From the NCBI GenBank assembly GCA_037833965.1, contig AP031357.1, positions 17,318,001 to 17,382,000 on the forward strand: DNA of 64,000 bases, written 5' to 3'. Shown here piece after piece: positions 1 to 11,503 of this stretch (positions are counted from its first letter, which is position 1; every line of letters begins with the position of its first letter). This DNA comes from Marchantia polymorpha subsp. ruderalis (taxonomy: Eukaryota > Streptophyta > Marchantiopsida > Marchantiales > Marchantiaceae). Under the pieces are notes generated by a model. The model had not been told where the DNA came from. It made no database searches and was given only the letters and a program-made list of their open reading frames with translations. Made by a program: the position numbers and the translations under genes.

Positions 1-1487
1 GAGTTGCGGATCAATTCTACGGCACGTTCGGAGTCCGCCCGAGGCCTCCGCCGCTGTTTATCCCCGCACCACTGATTCAGCCTCCAGTGCGCAATGCGGA
101 CGGCGGCCTCGACCCCTTCCTGGCCGAGGATCACAGCCCGCACTTGGGGTCCGGATCCGACGAAGAAGAAGATGAAGCAATTTACGACGTGAGACAATCG
201 CCGCGAGTCGTTCCCAACCATGCCTTCAATCTGAACCGCGACGTCTTCCTCGCCGAGGCAGGCGAGGAAGTGCCGCATTTCCAGAGCTGGGAGGAACGCG
301 AGCAGTGGATCCGCGAGGCGAAGCTGCTCATGTACCTGCGCGAGCGCGAGGAGGAGCAGCAGGCCATCGACCACCGCCGCCCCAACATCGAGGCCGGCCT
401 GCCGCCGCTCTCGGAGGAAGAGCAGCGGCGCAAGCGCATGGATGAGTTGCTCCTCGCGTTCGAAATGGCGGCCGAGTCGAGCAACGAGACCGGGCTCTCG
501 GACCCGCGCCGCCCGCGATCGCCCAACCGCCGGCCGGACTCGGACTACGAGGACACCGCCTCCTCCGTCTACCGCCGGCACACCTTCGAGCCCGCTACGG
601 CGCCGGTGCGGCCCGCCGAGTTCCCCTTCTCCGGCCGGGAACTCGCCAACGAGGAGCCCTACAAATACCCGTACTACTGCGTCCTGGTCGGCGAGATCAA
701 CCCGGACTTCGAGTCGCAGCGCGGCGACGTGATCATCATCCACCCGGGCCACATGGGCCGGGGCCGGCAGTTCCCGGAGACCGGGTTCATCCACACCGTC
801 CGCGGGCCTCAGGACTTCCAGCAGTTCGGCGTCATGCACGGCGACCTGAACCTCCGCATCGGGCAGTTCGTTTCCGTCGTCGCCGAGTTCCAGGCCCGGC
901 CCGGCGCCAGGCTGGCATACGACCCCTTGAAGGCGCTGCTGCTGCACTCGTACGTGGACCTGACCACGCGCAGTCGCGTCGACCCCAACCGCCACCCGTC
1001 GGTCCTCGCCCGGTACCTGGGCGAGACGTACATTGCCCACAACGTGACCGTCGACACGGTGCGCAGCGAGAGCAGGGTCCGCGAACTGCGACCGGGGACG
1101 GATGTCACCAGCCACTTCATGGCGCGCCTGGGCGACATCCTCATCCTGCCCGGGGCGTGGCAGGACAACTTCAACCACCGGCAGAACTTCCGTCGCACTT
1201 TGGTCCGCTGGTACGAGCCCGGGCGCCGGGCGGACAAGTACCTTGTCCCCGGGGTAATGCTGGTCCGGCCCTGCGTGGACATGGAGTTCCGCAGCGGCGG
1301 CTACCTGAACCGCGAACTGATGCAGGCCACGCACCGCACCGACCCCAACTTCCGGTGGGGGTACGTCGAGCTGTACTCGCTCGGGCAGGGTCGAACCAGG
1401 TGGTTCTACTGGGGCCGGGACGTAATGAGGCCGACCTACGCGCTCGGCAAAATCCCGAAGTGTGTTTTCTACTGCGCTGACGACTAG
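1..1487 (+). CDS. Unrecognised GC-rich protein, 5' end outside window
   Basis: One uninterrupted frame runs from base 3 to the TAG at 1485-1487, giving 494 visible residues with no in-frame stop back to the window edge, so the true start lies upstream. An internal GTG at 87 is not a convincing start. The N-terminal third has an acidic patch (SDEEEDEAIYD), then a charged, probably helical stretch rich in Glu and Arg (about residues 90-150), then a Pro/Arg linker. The C-terminal 280 residues look globular, with motifs such as DVIIIHPGHMGRG and a DILILPGAWQDNF segment. GC content and third-position GC are far above the rest of the window. I recognise no family. It could be a lineage-specific gene or a captured mobile-element gene. 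The length and clean frame support real coding; the function is unknown. Confidence 0.58.
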   Translation, partial: VADQFYGTFGVRPRPPPLFIPAPLIQPPVRNADGGLDPFLAEDHSPHLGSGSDEEEDEAIYDVRQSPRVVPNHAFNLNRDVFLAEAGEEVPHFQSWEEREQWIREAKLLMYLREREEEQQAIDHRRPNIEAGLPPLSEEEQRRKRMDELLLAFEMAAESSNETGLSDPRRPRSPNRRPDSDYEDTASSVYRRHTFEPATAPVRPAEFPFSGRELANEEPYKYPYYCVLVGEINPDFESQRGDVIIIHPGHMGRGRQFPETGFIHTVRGPQDFQQFGVMHGDLNLRIGQFVSVVAEFQARPGARLAYDPLKALLLHSYVDLTTRSRVDPNRHPSVLARYLGETYIAHNVTVDTVRSESRVRELRPGTDVTSHFMARLGDILILPGAWQDNFNHRQNFRRTLVRWYEPGRRADKYLVPGVMLVRPCVDMEFRSGGYLNRELMQATHRTDPNFRWGYVELYSLGQGRTRWFYWGRDVMRPTYALGKIPKCVFYCADD

Positions 1488-2607
1488 TTTCTGTATGTTT
1501 CTGACCCTTGGCATCCCCAGTACAGGCTAGGCACGCAGCCGGACTCCTGGTGAGAAATTATCCCGATCCGAATGGCCGTTCCGATTGACAAATCCCTGGG
1601 ACCTAGTGATCGGATTTCTCCTTTCCTTCGTTTAGCCTCTCCCTGCGAGTTCGATTCGAGCGGCACCTCCTTTCACGGGTTGTTTTCTGGTGGTTTAGAA
1701 CTGCACAGCCTGCGGACGTAGTAGCCTGAGGGCCGATCCACCCTGTTCTTCACCTCTGCTCTGGCTCCGACACGAAGGAATGAGGGCCTTCGAGCTGCAC
1801 CACAACGTTCGCTAGAATTCGCACAGAGCAGTCCGGTCCAACCGTACGAGACAACTAGTACACCAAGGCAGAAAACACCACGCCTGAAGGGCACACTCCC
1901 GGAACCCACCCTCTGGCCCCGCAACTTCAACTAGTATCTCGTCTCCGTCCGTAGAGCCACGACATTGTGCTCTCACCGTGCACCTGTAGGTGCTGTTACA
2001 AACTCTCACACCCGTCCCCCGTAGGCGCAGTAACGATATTTGATAGTAACGCCAGAGTTAGTAACACGCGCATGTGATGCGCAAGGGTTAGTGGCATACG
2101 ACGCATAGATAATCTGCGGGTTCATAAACATAAATGCGAAGTGAGCGGGTTCAGTCCTGCCTACCATCACTAGGATATAAGCAACTTATACGGAGTTTTG
2201 GTCGAAAGCACAATCAGTACGTGACTGTTTAGATGGCCTAGGAAATCTCACTGTCAAAGTAAAACACGAAACAGGAGATCGTACAAGCATGCCCATAACG
2301 AATCTCAGTAGGATAGAGAAAGGTACAGCCCACCAAAGGTGAAACGAACCAAAATCCACCAGTAGATGGTTTTCATACTATTATCAAGAAAGGGACTGTC
2401 ATTCTTCTTCCCTTGAAAAATTATAATACAGGTTCGGTGTACCGCCCGGCAGCTCGGCAACTGATAACTGCAGACTCGCCCTGGAACGGTACGGATATTC
2501 TTAATGCTTTAGTGAAGAAATCATTCGTATATGTACGAAAGTGCTTGGATGACTTAGAAGACTTCTAGGGTATCTGGTATCTACTGTAACTGTCTAGTAC
2601 ACTGGCC
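1488..2607. other. Intergenic DNA between convergent gene ends
   Basis: This 1.1 kb lies between the stop of the GC-rich gene (+) and the stop of the phosphatase gene (-). It should hold both 3' UTRs. I see only short overlapping frames and no recognisable gene. Confidence 0.5.
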
Positions 2608-5600
2608 TCATAAAACATCAGCCACTCCTAGCGATCCAGCCTTCTCTCCGTAGGGTGAAGCGCTCAGCACCTGTACCTTGTCCCCAACAATCTCCAAAAC
2701 CTGAAGCAAACATTGAATTGACGATCAGCCTGGACTCTTCACTATAACTGCAGCTGCATGATCGCAACAAAAGCTCACGCGGGAAGGGATACAGCGCGAT
2801 ACAAGAGCGGAGCTAGACTTCGATGACGTTTTGAGGTAAACCAGAACAGCTTTCGAAAATAACATGCCTATAAAGGGCACCTGACTCCATCACGGCGGAT
2901 TGTTGCCTATTTATAGGATTCTAGTATAAAAAGGGAACAGAATCTCATCTTACGCCAGAATCCTTGCAAGATATATCTACGCCACCGGACGGAAGCACAC
3001 GAAATAAGACTTCGCAGATCCTTCTACTATAATTGACATTCTCTCAGCACATGTATTGACACAGTACAGATTGACATGTCAATGTGTAGTGGGTTGAATG
3101 AGCAAGACATAAATTGTATATCAGCGTTAAAAAGACTGTTCCGACTAGGTCGAAACATTATCTCTCTTATTCATAACATCAGTACGTTCTAACATTCTTG
3201 AAAGAAAAAAAGAACACAGGTGTACGGAGAGAAATTTTCCAACCCTAGAGACTTCCTTGACTTCTTGGTGTTTAAAACCAATGCAACAAATTACTTCTTA
3301 CTAATCTGTGAAGGAACCTTCTTAAACGTCCACTCAAGCTCTCTACACATGTCTTTGAGATATTAATATTCACATTCATCTACCTGAAACCGTCGGCTGT
3401 TTCTGGCCGTGGCGTCGTTGAGCTCTAAACAGGGAGTAATCCCACATAAAGGTGGAACGATTACTCGAGGTTTGGTCGCTGTATCATGAATCTAAAATAC
3501 TGGAACGTACTTATGATTGACGCACTTTCACTTAGAATTAGAGAGATAAAATGATGTCTTCAGATAACAAAAACATTCATGTTACAGAAGTCCCCACTCA
3601 CCTCAGGTTCTGCATGGAGGACTCCACTTGACATACCAACATCTATTCTCCAAACTCTTCCTTTAAACTCGCTGCAATGTCAAAAACAATGAGATAAATG
3701 GCCAAATTCTTCGCTTATAATGTTTCACTTTCTCATGAAAAAACTTGTTCAAATTTGGAGCTTCGTATGAGGCTGAAGGGAAAAACCATAACTACAACTT
3801 CCAATTGATCTCTTTAAACACAGGTAGGATAGTGAATAGTACCAGTTGGCACCAAAAGGTTGAGGGGTATGGCCCACAATTAAACCCTTCGCATTAGCTG
3901 CGTCCAACGCTGCTTCTAGGACCGCACCCGCCTGTTACTTATATGTTAGTTACGAGTTGGCGAACATGCAAATCACACATAAGTAACAACACATACATCA
4001 ACTCGTAAACTTTCATCTCGTAAGACCACACTTCATGATTCTGCGTCTGACAATATGCAATGCTAGTTCAACAGATACTTATGGTCCAGTGCATAATTTC
4101 GATCTGTAAAACAAAAGATAATCCCATAAATTCGACAGCGATTCGCTCAGTATATCTCCATGGCTAATAGTTATCCCAACTTACTCACCTTCACTTTGTC
4201 CTCCGGGCGATCATATTGATCTCGTGAATAGAGCCGACTCCATACTATGCTGTCAAAACCCCTAGTTGCGATGAAAGGAAGTTGACCTTGCTTTTCTGGC
4301 TTCCCTCTCATCCATTGTGTGACCTCTTTGTTTATCCTCTCTAATCCATAATTCACTGTTGAAACAAAAACACACAATGCCTTGAATTGAGGTCCTGATA
4401 AATGAGATATATAACCTTCCATGATTGCATGCAATAAGAACGGAAGATCTGGGAATAACAAAAAGTGCTTACCGTGGTGAGGCAAAATACCACCATGAGC
4501 GAAAAGCCAGTCATTTACTTTAAGTACGACTCCATGTCTGGCTAACTGCATCGCTATTGGACCGCCAGGATTGAGAAGAAGTGCTCTGCTTGCAGCTCCC
4601 TTTTGCAACTACATATCAGAAACATGTAGAAAATAGCCCTGATTAGATAACTGTGTTCTAATTGTCATAACAAGACTAAGGTCTACGACTCGTCCATATA
4701 GTTCAATTTGAAGCCGCGATGGGTGTCACTAAAATTTATGTCAAGCCCACTATGTGTCTATTCACAGTGCACGCAATAAGTTTATCTCTATCAGACAATT
4801 TGTACAAAGTACTTCATCGATTTTTTGAGTGTTCAATCTTAACATTTACATGCAATTTGCTTACCAGAAGAGGATTGAGCAACCAGCTGACAAACTTCGG
4901 CCGTGCCCTGTTGGCCTTCCTCTCTTTCGAAGTTCGGTACCATCCTTCGAAAGCAGCTTCCCAATCCCCAGAATGCTCCTCCTCACAATAGCTCGAAAAA
5001 TTGGAACATTCTTCGTAACCACCAGCTTCAACAAATCGGTAGTCTCCTCCAACATTCATAGTTTCGTGATTACCATTAACCTGTCGAAAAAGCGCTCATT
5101 ACAAGATTGTAACCTGATCTTCCACTTTAGGTCTTAATGTAAGTCTTTACATACAGTCCTCACAGAAAAAATGGGGAGTATGGACCAACCAAGGTCCCAG
5201 TAGTCTTTTGTTTCTGAAAGGTGTATCGATGCAAGATTATTTACAGAATGATTCTCTCGTACAGCAACTTACAGCTACCTTCGTAGGAAAACCACAACCA
5301 AGGACGTGACACGAAGAACATAAGATAGGGCATTCCAGCTTCCTGAAAGAGTATGACTAAATAAAATATAATAACTGTGTCTCTAATATCCTTCGATTAT
5401 GGTGCCTTTTGATTGTAAAACAAAACTGCGATATTCATTGATGTCCCTCGAAACCAAAATATGTAGCCTATTTATATCTCACATCCCAAGGGATGGTAGA
5501 CAAACAATGGAAAAATGCGTAGTGCTAAATGAATTTTAGTAAAGACAAAAAAAGGGGATGGGGACTACGATTAGGAACCTGAAACACAGCCCCACCCTTG

Positions 5601-6701
5601 AGGAGTGCTTGCTGTCCAAGATTATGCAGCAACGACAAAATTGCTAATTCATCCTCTCCCCGGTCCAAAATGTCTCCAACTTGCACCAAGACCTGCAAAC
5701 CAGTACGCTTCGGTGAATAGCTATCTCGGCGTGTGGCTTCAATGTGAACGATTGTGTTGCTTATAGAATTTCCAAATAGGAACAGATGAGACATTCTTGA
5801 AAAAGAAGCGTTACTCACTGAGGATCCTCCGACCCAGCGCCCTTGGCCATCCGAGCTCAGAACTCCCGCCAACCTCAAGGCCGCCTCCGTCCGTTCCAAG
5901 TCCCCGTGTACATCCCCAACTGGATAAACTATCCAAAGTGAGTACTTTTCCAAAAAGAGTACAATCCTCTAATCTCGACTGACTATAGAGAGTAGCATCT
6001 TCTGACGCCATAATGCACTTGGGTAAAGTGGATGATCTCTAAACGATCAAACATAAATCCACAGACAAAATCATATGTCCATTGCGGTGTCAAGGTCATG
6101 CCTGAGTTCATCCAAAACAAACAACAATCGTACTGCCTACTTTGCTCTGTTTTGTTAACGGAGAGTAGAGTGTACACATACTTGCAACGATACGACGACC
6201 AGGGGCGTAGATGGAGGTAGGAGGCTCGCAACCGTCATACTGAATAGGGTCTTTCGGTCTACTCAAACTGTCGTCAGCCCATGCCATGTCTTTGTTGAAT
6301 TTCCCAGCCACATTGACGGGGGAAGATACGTCTGAATTTGCGAGCCTGGCCGCTGAGCACAAAAGAAGCTCTCTGCCTTTGCTACGCTTCGTGGAGGTTG
6401 GGCTCCCCAAATCATCGGAAGCCCGAAACACTTGAACTGGTGAGGTTAAGTTATATCTTGTACTAGTCGAGCTCCAGTAGTCACATTTTTCGACGACAGA
6501 GGCTGAAACTCCATGAATTGATTCCGAGTGAGGAAGGTGCGGGGATCTCAAAGCAGAGGGGAGGACCCTGTAGACTGGAGAAAAGACTGGCGATTTAGCA
6601 CCATTGTGAAACGATTCTCCTGAGACGCCGTGTTGTGATTTCAAAGGACTAGATAGAATGGGCACAGCAAGCCCCGTGGGGCAAAGACATGACGGAACCA
6701 T
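2608..6701 (-). CDS. Shewanella-like protein phosphatase (SLP1/SLP2 type), 9 exons
   Basis: This is a metallophosphoesterase-fold Ser/Thr phosphatase of the bacterial-like SLP group found in plants. Exons on the minus strand are 6701-6182, 5919-5819, 5692-5579, 5080-4865, 4608-4473, 4355-4189, 3931-3843, 3671-3602 and 2700-2608. Every intron is GT-AG and all phases agree, giving 501 residues. Metal-binding and catalytic motifs are complete: GDVHGD (175-180), GDILDRGED (213-221), GNHE (248-251), HGG (355-357) and IVGHTPQ (436-442), followed by the family's RVWRIDVGMSSGVL segment. The first ~165 residues are Ser-rich, poor in acidic residues and not conserved, which fits a plastid transit peptide like that of Arabidopsis SLP1, but a cytosolic SLP2-like role is not excluded. 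ATG 6701 opens the only long N-terminal frame. The last exon, 31 codons ending VADVL, matches the family's C-terminal tail. Confidence 0.93.
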
Positions 6702-7861
6702 GGCGGATCTCTTCTGAGCTGTGACTACAAAGACGGGGCAATGTCCCTCTTAGCAGTTCAATACCGCGCTCTCCTCTTCTTGCCACGCACACTTGCCGCA
6801 CCCTCCACTCTCCGTCCACACAAATTTCTCTGCCACAGCAATCGAGTCGACAGAGACCGAAAAAATACAAATCTCCATCCCCTAGATCTCGACTTCCTCA
6901 CCAATTGGAGGCCCCCATCGCCGTCTTCACGCAACTCCGTCTCCACTGCCACAGCCTTCTAAAATACGATCACTACTCCGCAATTCGAACCGCACTGCCA
7001 CTTCACGAGGCCATGAATCCGTAACCTCGTCCGCACCCGCTAAACTCTCCCACACCTTCCCTCTCAAATCAACTTCCAAATCCCTCCCTCGCTCCCTCGC
7101 TCCCCCGCACCGTCGCTGATGCAAACCACGCCAAATCTTGCACGAGAGGAGCGGCTCAGTAATTGCTCGAGGAATGGAAATTTCGTCCTGGCCTCCTCCT
7201 ACTCCTCCTCCTACTCCCCTCGGCCGCGACGATGTATGAAGGACTTCGGGTTCGGGTTCGGGTTCCGACGAATCCTCCCGACCTCCGATTGGCCGCTGGC
7301 GTGCTGCTCGCGAGGGAGGGAGGTGCTGGAATCTGGACTCGCTCTCGCTCTCGCTCTGCGCCCTGCTTCGCTCCCGGCGCGGGCTTCGTGGACGGCCTCC
7401 TGTCCCGCTTCGCTTGCTTGGCTGCGCTTGCTGGAAACGGGAGCTGCGAAAGCAGAGGCCCGCCCGCGGCCTCGAGAAAAGGCTGCCACCACGCACGTCC
7501 ACGTCCGCGTCCACGTCCGCAGTTTCGAATCATTGCTCCTCGCTCCGATTTAGCGCTATTCCTCCCATTTCGGCCTTTTATAGCCATCGCTACACGCCGT
7601 TTTCTGCCCTTTTTCGGCCCTGCTACCGTCCTCCGCCGCACGATCGCGCTATCGGCGAGCTTCGAGTTCCCTCTTCTAACTAGAATGCCGACAGGCGAAT
7701 TTAAGGCGAGTACCGGATGGAAACATGTAACAGCATATTACATCACTTTCTATCTTATTCGGTTAGATGAGCTATTACTCTTACATGATGTAGAATATAT
7801 AAAAATTATGAATATACTACTCCAAATGTACACCGAGAGTAGATTGTACACCGAGACACCG
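6702..7861. other. GC- and CT-rich upstream region of the phosphatase gene
   Basis: About 1.1 kb upstream of the phosphatase ATG is CT-rich on the plus strand and carries short direct repeats: GGTTCG units near 7249-7265, CTCGCT units near 7335-7356 and CGTCCACGTCCG units near 7496-7520. Many overlapping frames exist on both strands, but they are low-complexity, lack splice-supported continuation and match no family. It is best read as 5' UTR plus promoter, possibly a CpG-rich one. Confidence 0.45.
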
Positions 7862-7900
7862 ATTTGTTGCATTCTACTCCGAGAGTAGAATGCAACAAAT
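7862..7900. repeat. Perfect 17-bp inverted repeat with 5-nt loop
   Basis: ATTTGTTGCATTCTACT (7862-7878) and its exact reverse complement (7884-7900) flank the loop CCGAG. Just upstream, the phrase TGTACACCGAGA occurs twice (about 7828-7856), so the hairpin sits at the end of a small repeat cluster. There is no transposase or clear target duplication, and it could be the remnant of a foldback element. Confidence 0.8.
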
Positions 7901-10900
7901 TAATCGATTTCTGGAATCTCCCTGTATAATTCAAAACTTTAATCGTTGCTGCCTCAAGTGGGAAGTCCCAAAGGCATGGTTGAGCCAGTAGTAGTGATGG
8001 ACGATAAAAGTAGATATTTGAATAAATAGTTGGGTCGACGAGAATGTACCAAACGCGGGATGACTTAATAAATTAACGTCATATACTTTCTCTGCGAGCA
8101 ATGTGTTTGGGTAATGTGAGTACCTCCGAAGATACAGAGGCATAATAATACAATACTCTCAAGGATGGAGATCAATGTCGAATGAGATATTCCTCTAATA
8201 CATTGACTCCTACAAGCCTACAACATATATTCAAATAGTCAAGAATAGAAATGAATGATTTGGTGTATTCCAAAGAAAGAGGGCAAAGAGAATGGCAACA
8301 AATAGATTTTTTCTGCATCAGAACTGCGGGGCATAATGCTAACACTCCACCCTCGCATGGGTGTTCAATAAATTCCTATCACACTTTACAATTAACCAGC
8401 TAGTCCGACGCTTCTATTCTATATATGGCTTCAAGATGTAGGACCACCATATTTTCCTCTTCTCTTCTTGTCCTCTCTTTCCTCCCCACCTTAACTGTGT
8501 TCTGGTCTCTTCTTTTACTTTGTAAACCACGGGGGGGGGACTGCCAAAAAGTAACCTAAAGGAACGATGTGAAATTACTACCCGTGATGTTAATGGTCTA
8601 CCATCTTATGTCTTTCACCATGCCTTTCAGGTTTTCTGTCATAGAGCAAGATGGAAATAAATAATTCATTGGTTCGTTGAGTTTTGAGTTCATTGGCTTC
8701 TTACGCTAAGGAGGAAAGATGACCACTGTATATGTAAGCAAACACATTCATCAAGTATGATAAGTATCCAGATTGATTGATGAAGTTCGAGGAAAGATGT
8801 CCATCAACAAGGTGAATCTGATTCACAAAAGATTTGACGCAAAGAATACATTGGCTGGACCATGCGAAATGCATTTTCGTCGCCTGAGTCCGATATTCTA
8901 TTCTATAAGGGAAATTGTTCATGCTCAAGAACTACCATTAGACTTTAATTTGTGCACAGTTGATTCCTTATTGACCAATTCACTCCGACTTTTACGCTAG
9001 CCTGCTGTTGATCATAAAGGCTTGGTTCTTTTTCAAATCAATCCTTGTCTGTTATTAACATTATTTCGTCATCGTTCATTATTTTTTCTTTGGTAACTAG
9101 GTCGTCCTAGATTTTCTTTCAAGAGTTGAAATTTCAGAACAGTTCAAAATGAAGATTGTATTGACCACACAAGGCAGCTATGTTACGAGGGTAGTTTTAT
9201 CGCACCAAAGTCCACATCTTTTACATAATCCTTCGATCGGCATGACAAATTTCAAGTTCTGAAGATTATTTGCTAAAGACACATTACACTCAACAATTCT
9301 TTCCAGTGGCTCGTATTGTCCGTAAGGCACGTCGATTCCACTCAGGAGATAATCTAGCAAATACAAGCAGTGGCAATGCGACTTCTTGCTTGTGTTTTTA
9401 ATACACGTGAGTAATATAATGATTATTCCTTCATCCTACTAACTCTTTTATTTATTCATTCATTTTCTTTTAGATTACCAGAACATGTAAACATTTCATT
9501 AAACATTTTCTTTTAATACCAGAAGTGTCGGAATCCTGGATGCCAATAACATGACTACTTCAAGTCATGCACCACTTGCAGCACCTGACGTAAATATCGA
9601 AACAAGGTATATGAGAAGTGTAAGTATTAGAAAATACATGTATATACAACGGTATTATTGAGTGCATTCTAGTACCGTTATCACGCGCTGTATTGTTTAT
9701 CTGCTTGCTAGCCTTTTAGTTGGATATTGTAGGCCACAAAATTAGATTGCAGGTGCATGTGCATGGGCCTTCATACAGGCGGTGCATGGAGAGCCATACG
9801 CCCATCAGTTCCACACAAATCAATAGATCTGGATCATCTCTTATCGCATTCTCTCTCTGCTTGTGCACGTGAACCAAATATCTTTATTCCTGTTACATAT
9901 CAAGCTACCACCCAGTCCTGAAAATAATTCCGAAGTCAATGCATGCAAAACGTGAAGCCTCAGGTAGTAAGCCTTTTCTTGTACATATCAATCTCCTTCA
10001 AAATTTAAAATGGTAAAACAAGGAGCTTCAATATTGAAACCTGAGGTCTCTTAAGCTGTTTGCTACGTTATCTGCATTAGTATATACATAGGTTAATGAT
10101 TGAGGCACAACGATATGAATGGATGCCCCTCGAACCGATCGATTTTAATTCCTATATTGTACGCCAGCAAGAGCATGCTTTCGTGAGAGCTCGTGGTACA
10201 GTCTGTTGAGACAATCTTTTATGGACTTGAAAGTCCGGGAGAAGCCCATCAATAGGAAGGAAGGATGGGAATACCCCATCGAGTGCATGAATGAAACCGA
10301 AGGAAGCAAGGTGGGACTAGGCACCGATATGAGAAGATGTGCTATCTTTTATCGAGGATGCTGTTGATATCCAGATCCTCAGCGGAAATCGCTTGTTTCA
10401 CATGGAGTTCTGCACTGCTCCGAATCGAACATGGAACATTGCAGCGAGGAATCTCCTCGGGATGTCAGCAACGAGTCCACAGGAGCTCGAAAGATCTCGA
10501 GACAACCCGCCGACCAAGTACATGCATGAAGGACACGGTGGCGCTTGCACCTCGATGCCACCAACGACGTTGCAGTAGCCATCGCAGTCCAAGTGAGCAA
10601 GCGGCCACGTGTACCGCCAAGTGCCGCCAGTTTTGCACCGTCGTCCATGTCAGCATGTGGCCGCGGCCGCGGCCGCGGAGGCTATTCAGCAGCCTACCTG
10701 ATCCTGTTTGAACGTTGGACTGTCGTGTAACTCGCATACGGGGACCTGGGTTATCTCGGACCGTGAGGTCGGACGAGGACGCTGTGGACCACAGCGTTTT
10801 GCTCGTCGGACCATCGGGAAGAAGAAAGAGCCCTCGCCTTGCTCCGGTCCCGTCCGTGGTCTCTATGCAGTTTGAAATCCCGGCGTGGGCGGCGCCGAAG

Positions 10901-11503
10901 TATTTGGTGACTCGCCGACTTCTAAATCTACCCAGGGGTGATCCCATGCACCCAGATCAGACTGTCGCATCGGCGTCTCTCTCGGTGGTGAGCACGGCAG
11001 CAGCTCACGCAGATGTCAGTTGGGCTTCAGGTTTCACATCAGAAACTGTCCACAGGTTTGAGTTTTTGCGCAGGTTCGAAGTGTCCACCTTTTGATGTTT
11101 GGAGTGGGGAAATTCTTGGACGTGTTAATCCTGCCAGCTTCTCATATGAGGGATTGCACTGTCTGTCGAACCGAATTGGACTCCGTGGTTTCTTTTGAGA
11201 ACTGATGCGAATGTAGCCTCGGCTATGTTTGGCCTTTTCCTGAGCAGAGAGCGGATCTTACGACTATTTTTCTTTGGCTTCATGTATGACGTAACGGAGA
11301 AAATTTTCACGAACTTTCCTCTTTTTTTTCCCCCTTTTAGCATTCTAGATTAATGTCTAAGGAATTTGATCTTTGGAAGGTAGTGTTGGTTTATCCGTTC
11401 TGGGGTCGTTCCCTGTAGATTGGTAAAGCAAAGTCGCTTGCTCTATTAGTACATTTGCCAGAAATCTTGAATATTTGGAAATCTAGCGAATTTGATTGCA
11501 TAC
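7901..11503. other. Gene-poor stretch before the 11.5-kb gene
   Basis: I see no supported gene in these 3.6 kb. The first part, to about 10.2 kb, is AT-rich. About 10.4-11.0 kb is GC-richer and contains a (GGCCGC)n run near 10660-10677. Frames there, including one of 160 codons on the minus strand at 10465-10947, have Arg/Trp/Cys-rich translations without family resemblance. The GC-rich part may be promoter or 5' UTR of the next gene. Confidence 0.4.

Noticed and set aside
1640-1662. T-loop-like GTTCGATTC that could mark a tRNA
   Set aside because: No matching acceptor stem, D-arm or anticodon arm can be folded around it.
7119-7888. Several 140-240-codon frames on both strands
   Set aside because: They overlap each other in CT/GC-rich low-complexity DNA, have Arg/Ser/Leu-rich translations and no splice-supported continuation; more likely promoter and UTR of the phosphatase gene.
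10337-10947. Overlapping frames on both strands near 10.4-10.9 kb
   Set aside because: Compositional effect of a GC-rich patch. No family similarity, and no donor/acceptor model joins them to the downstream gene.
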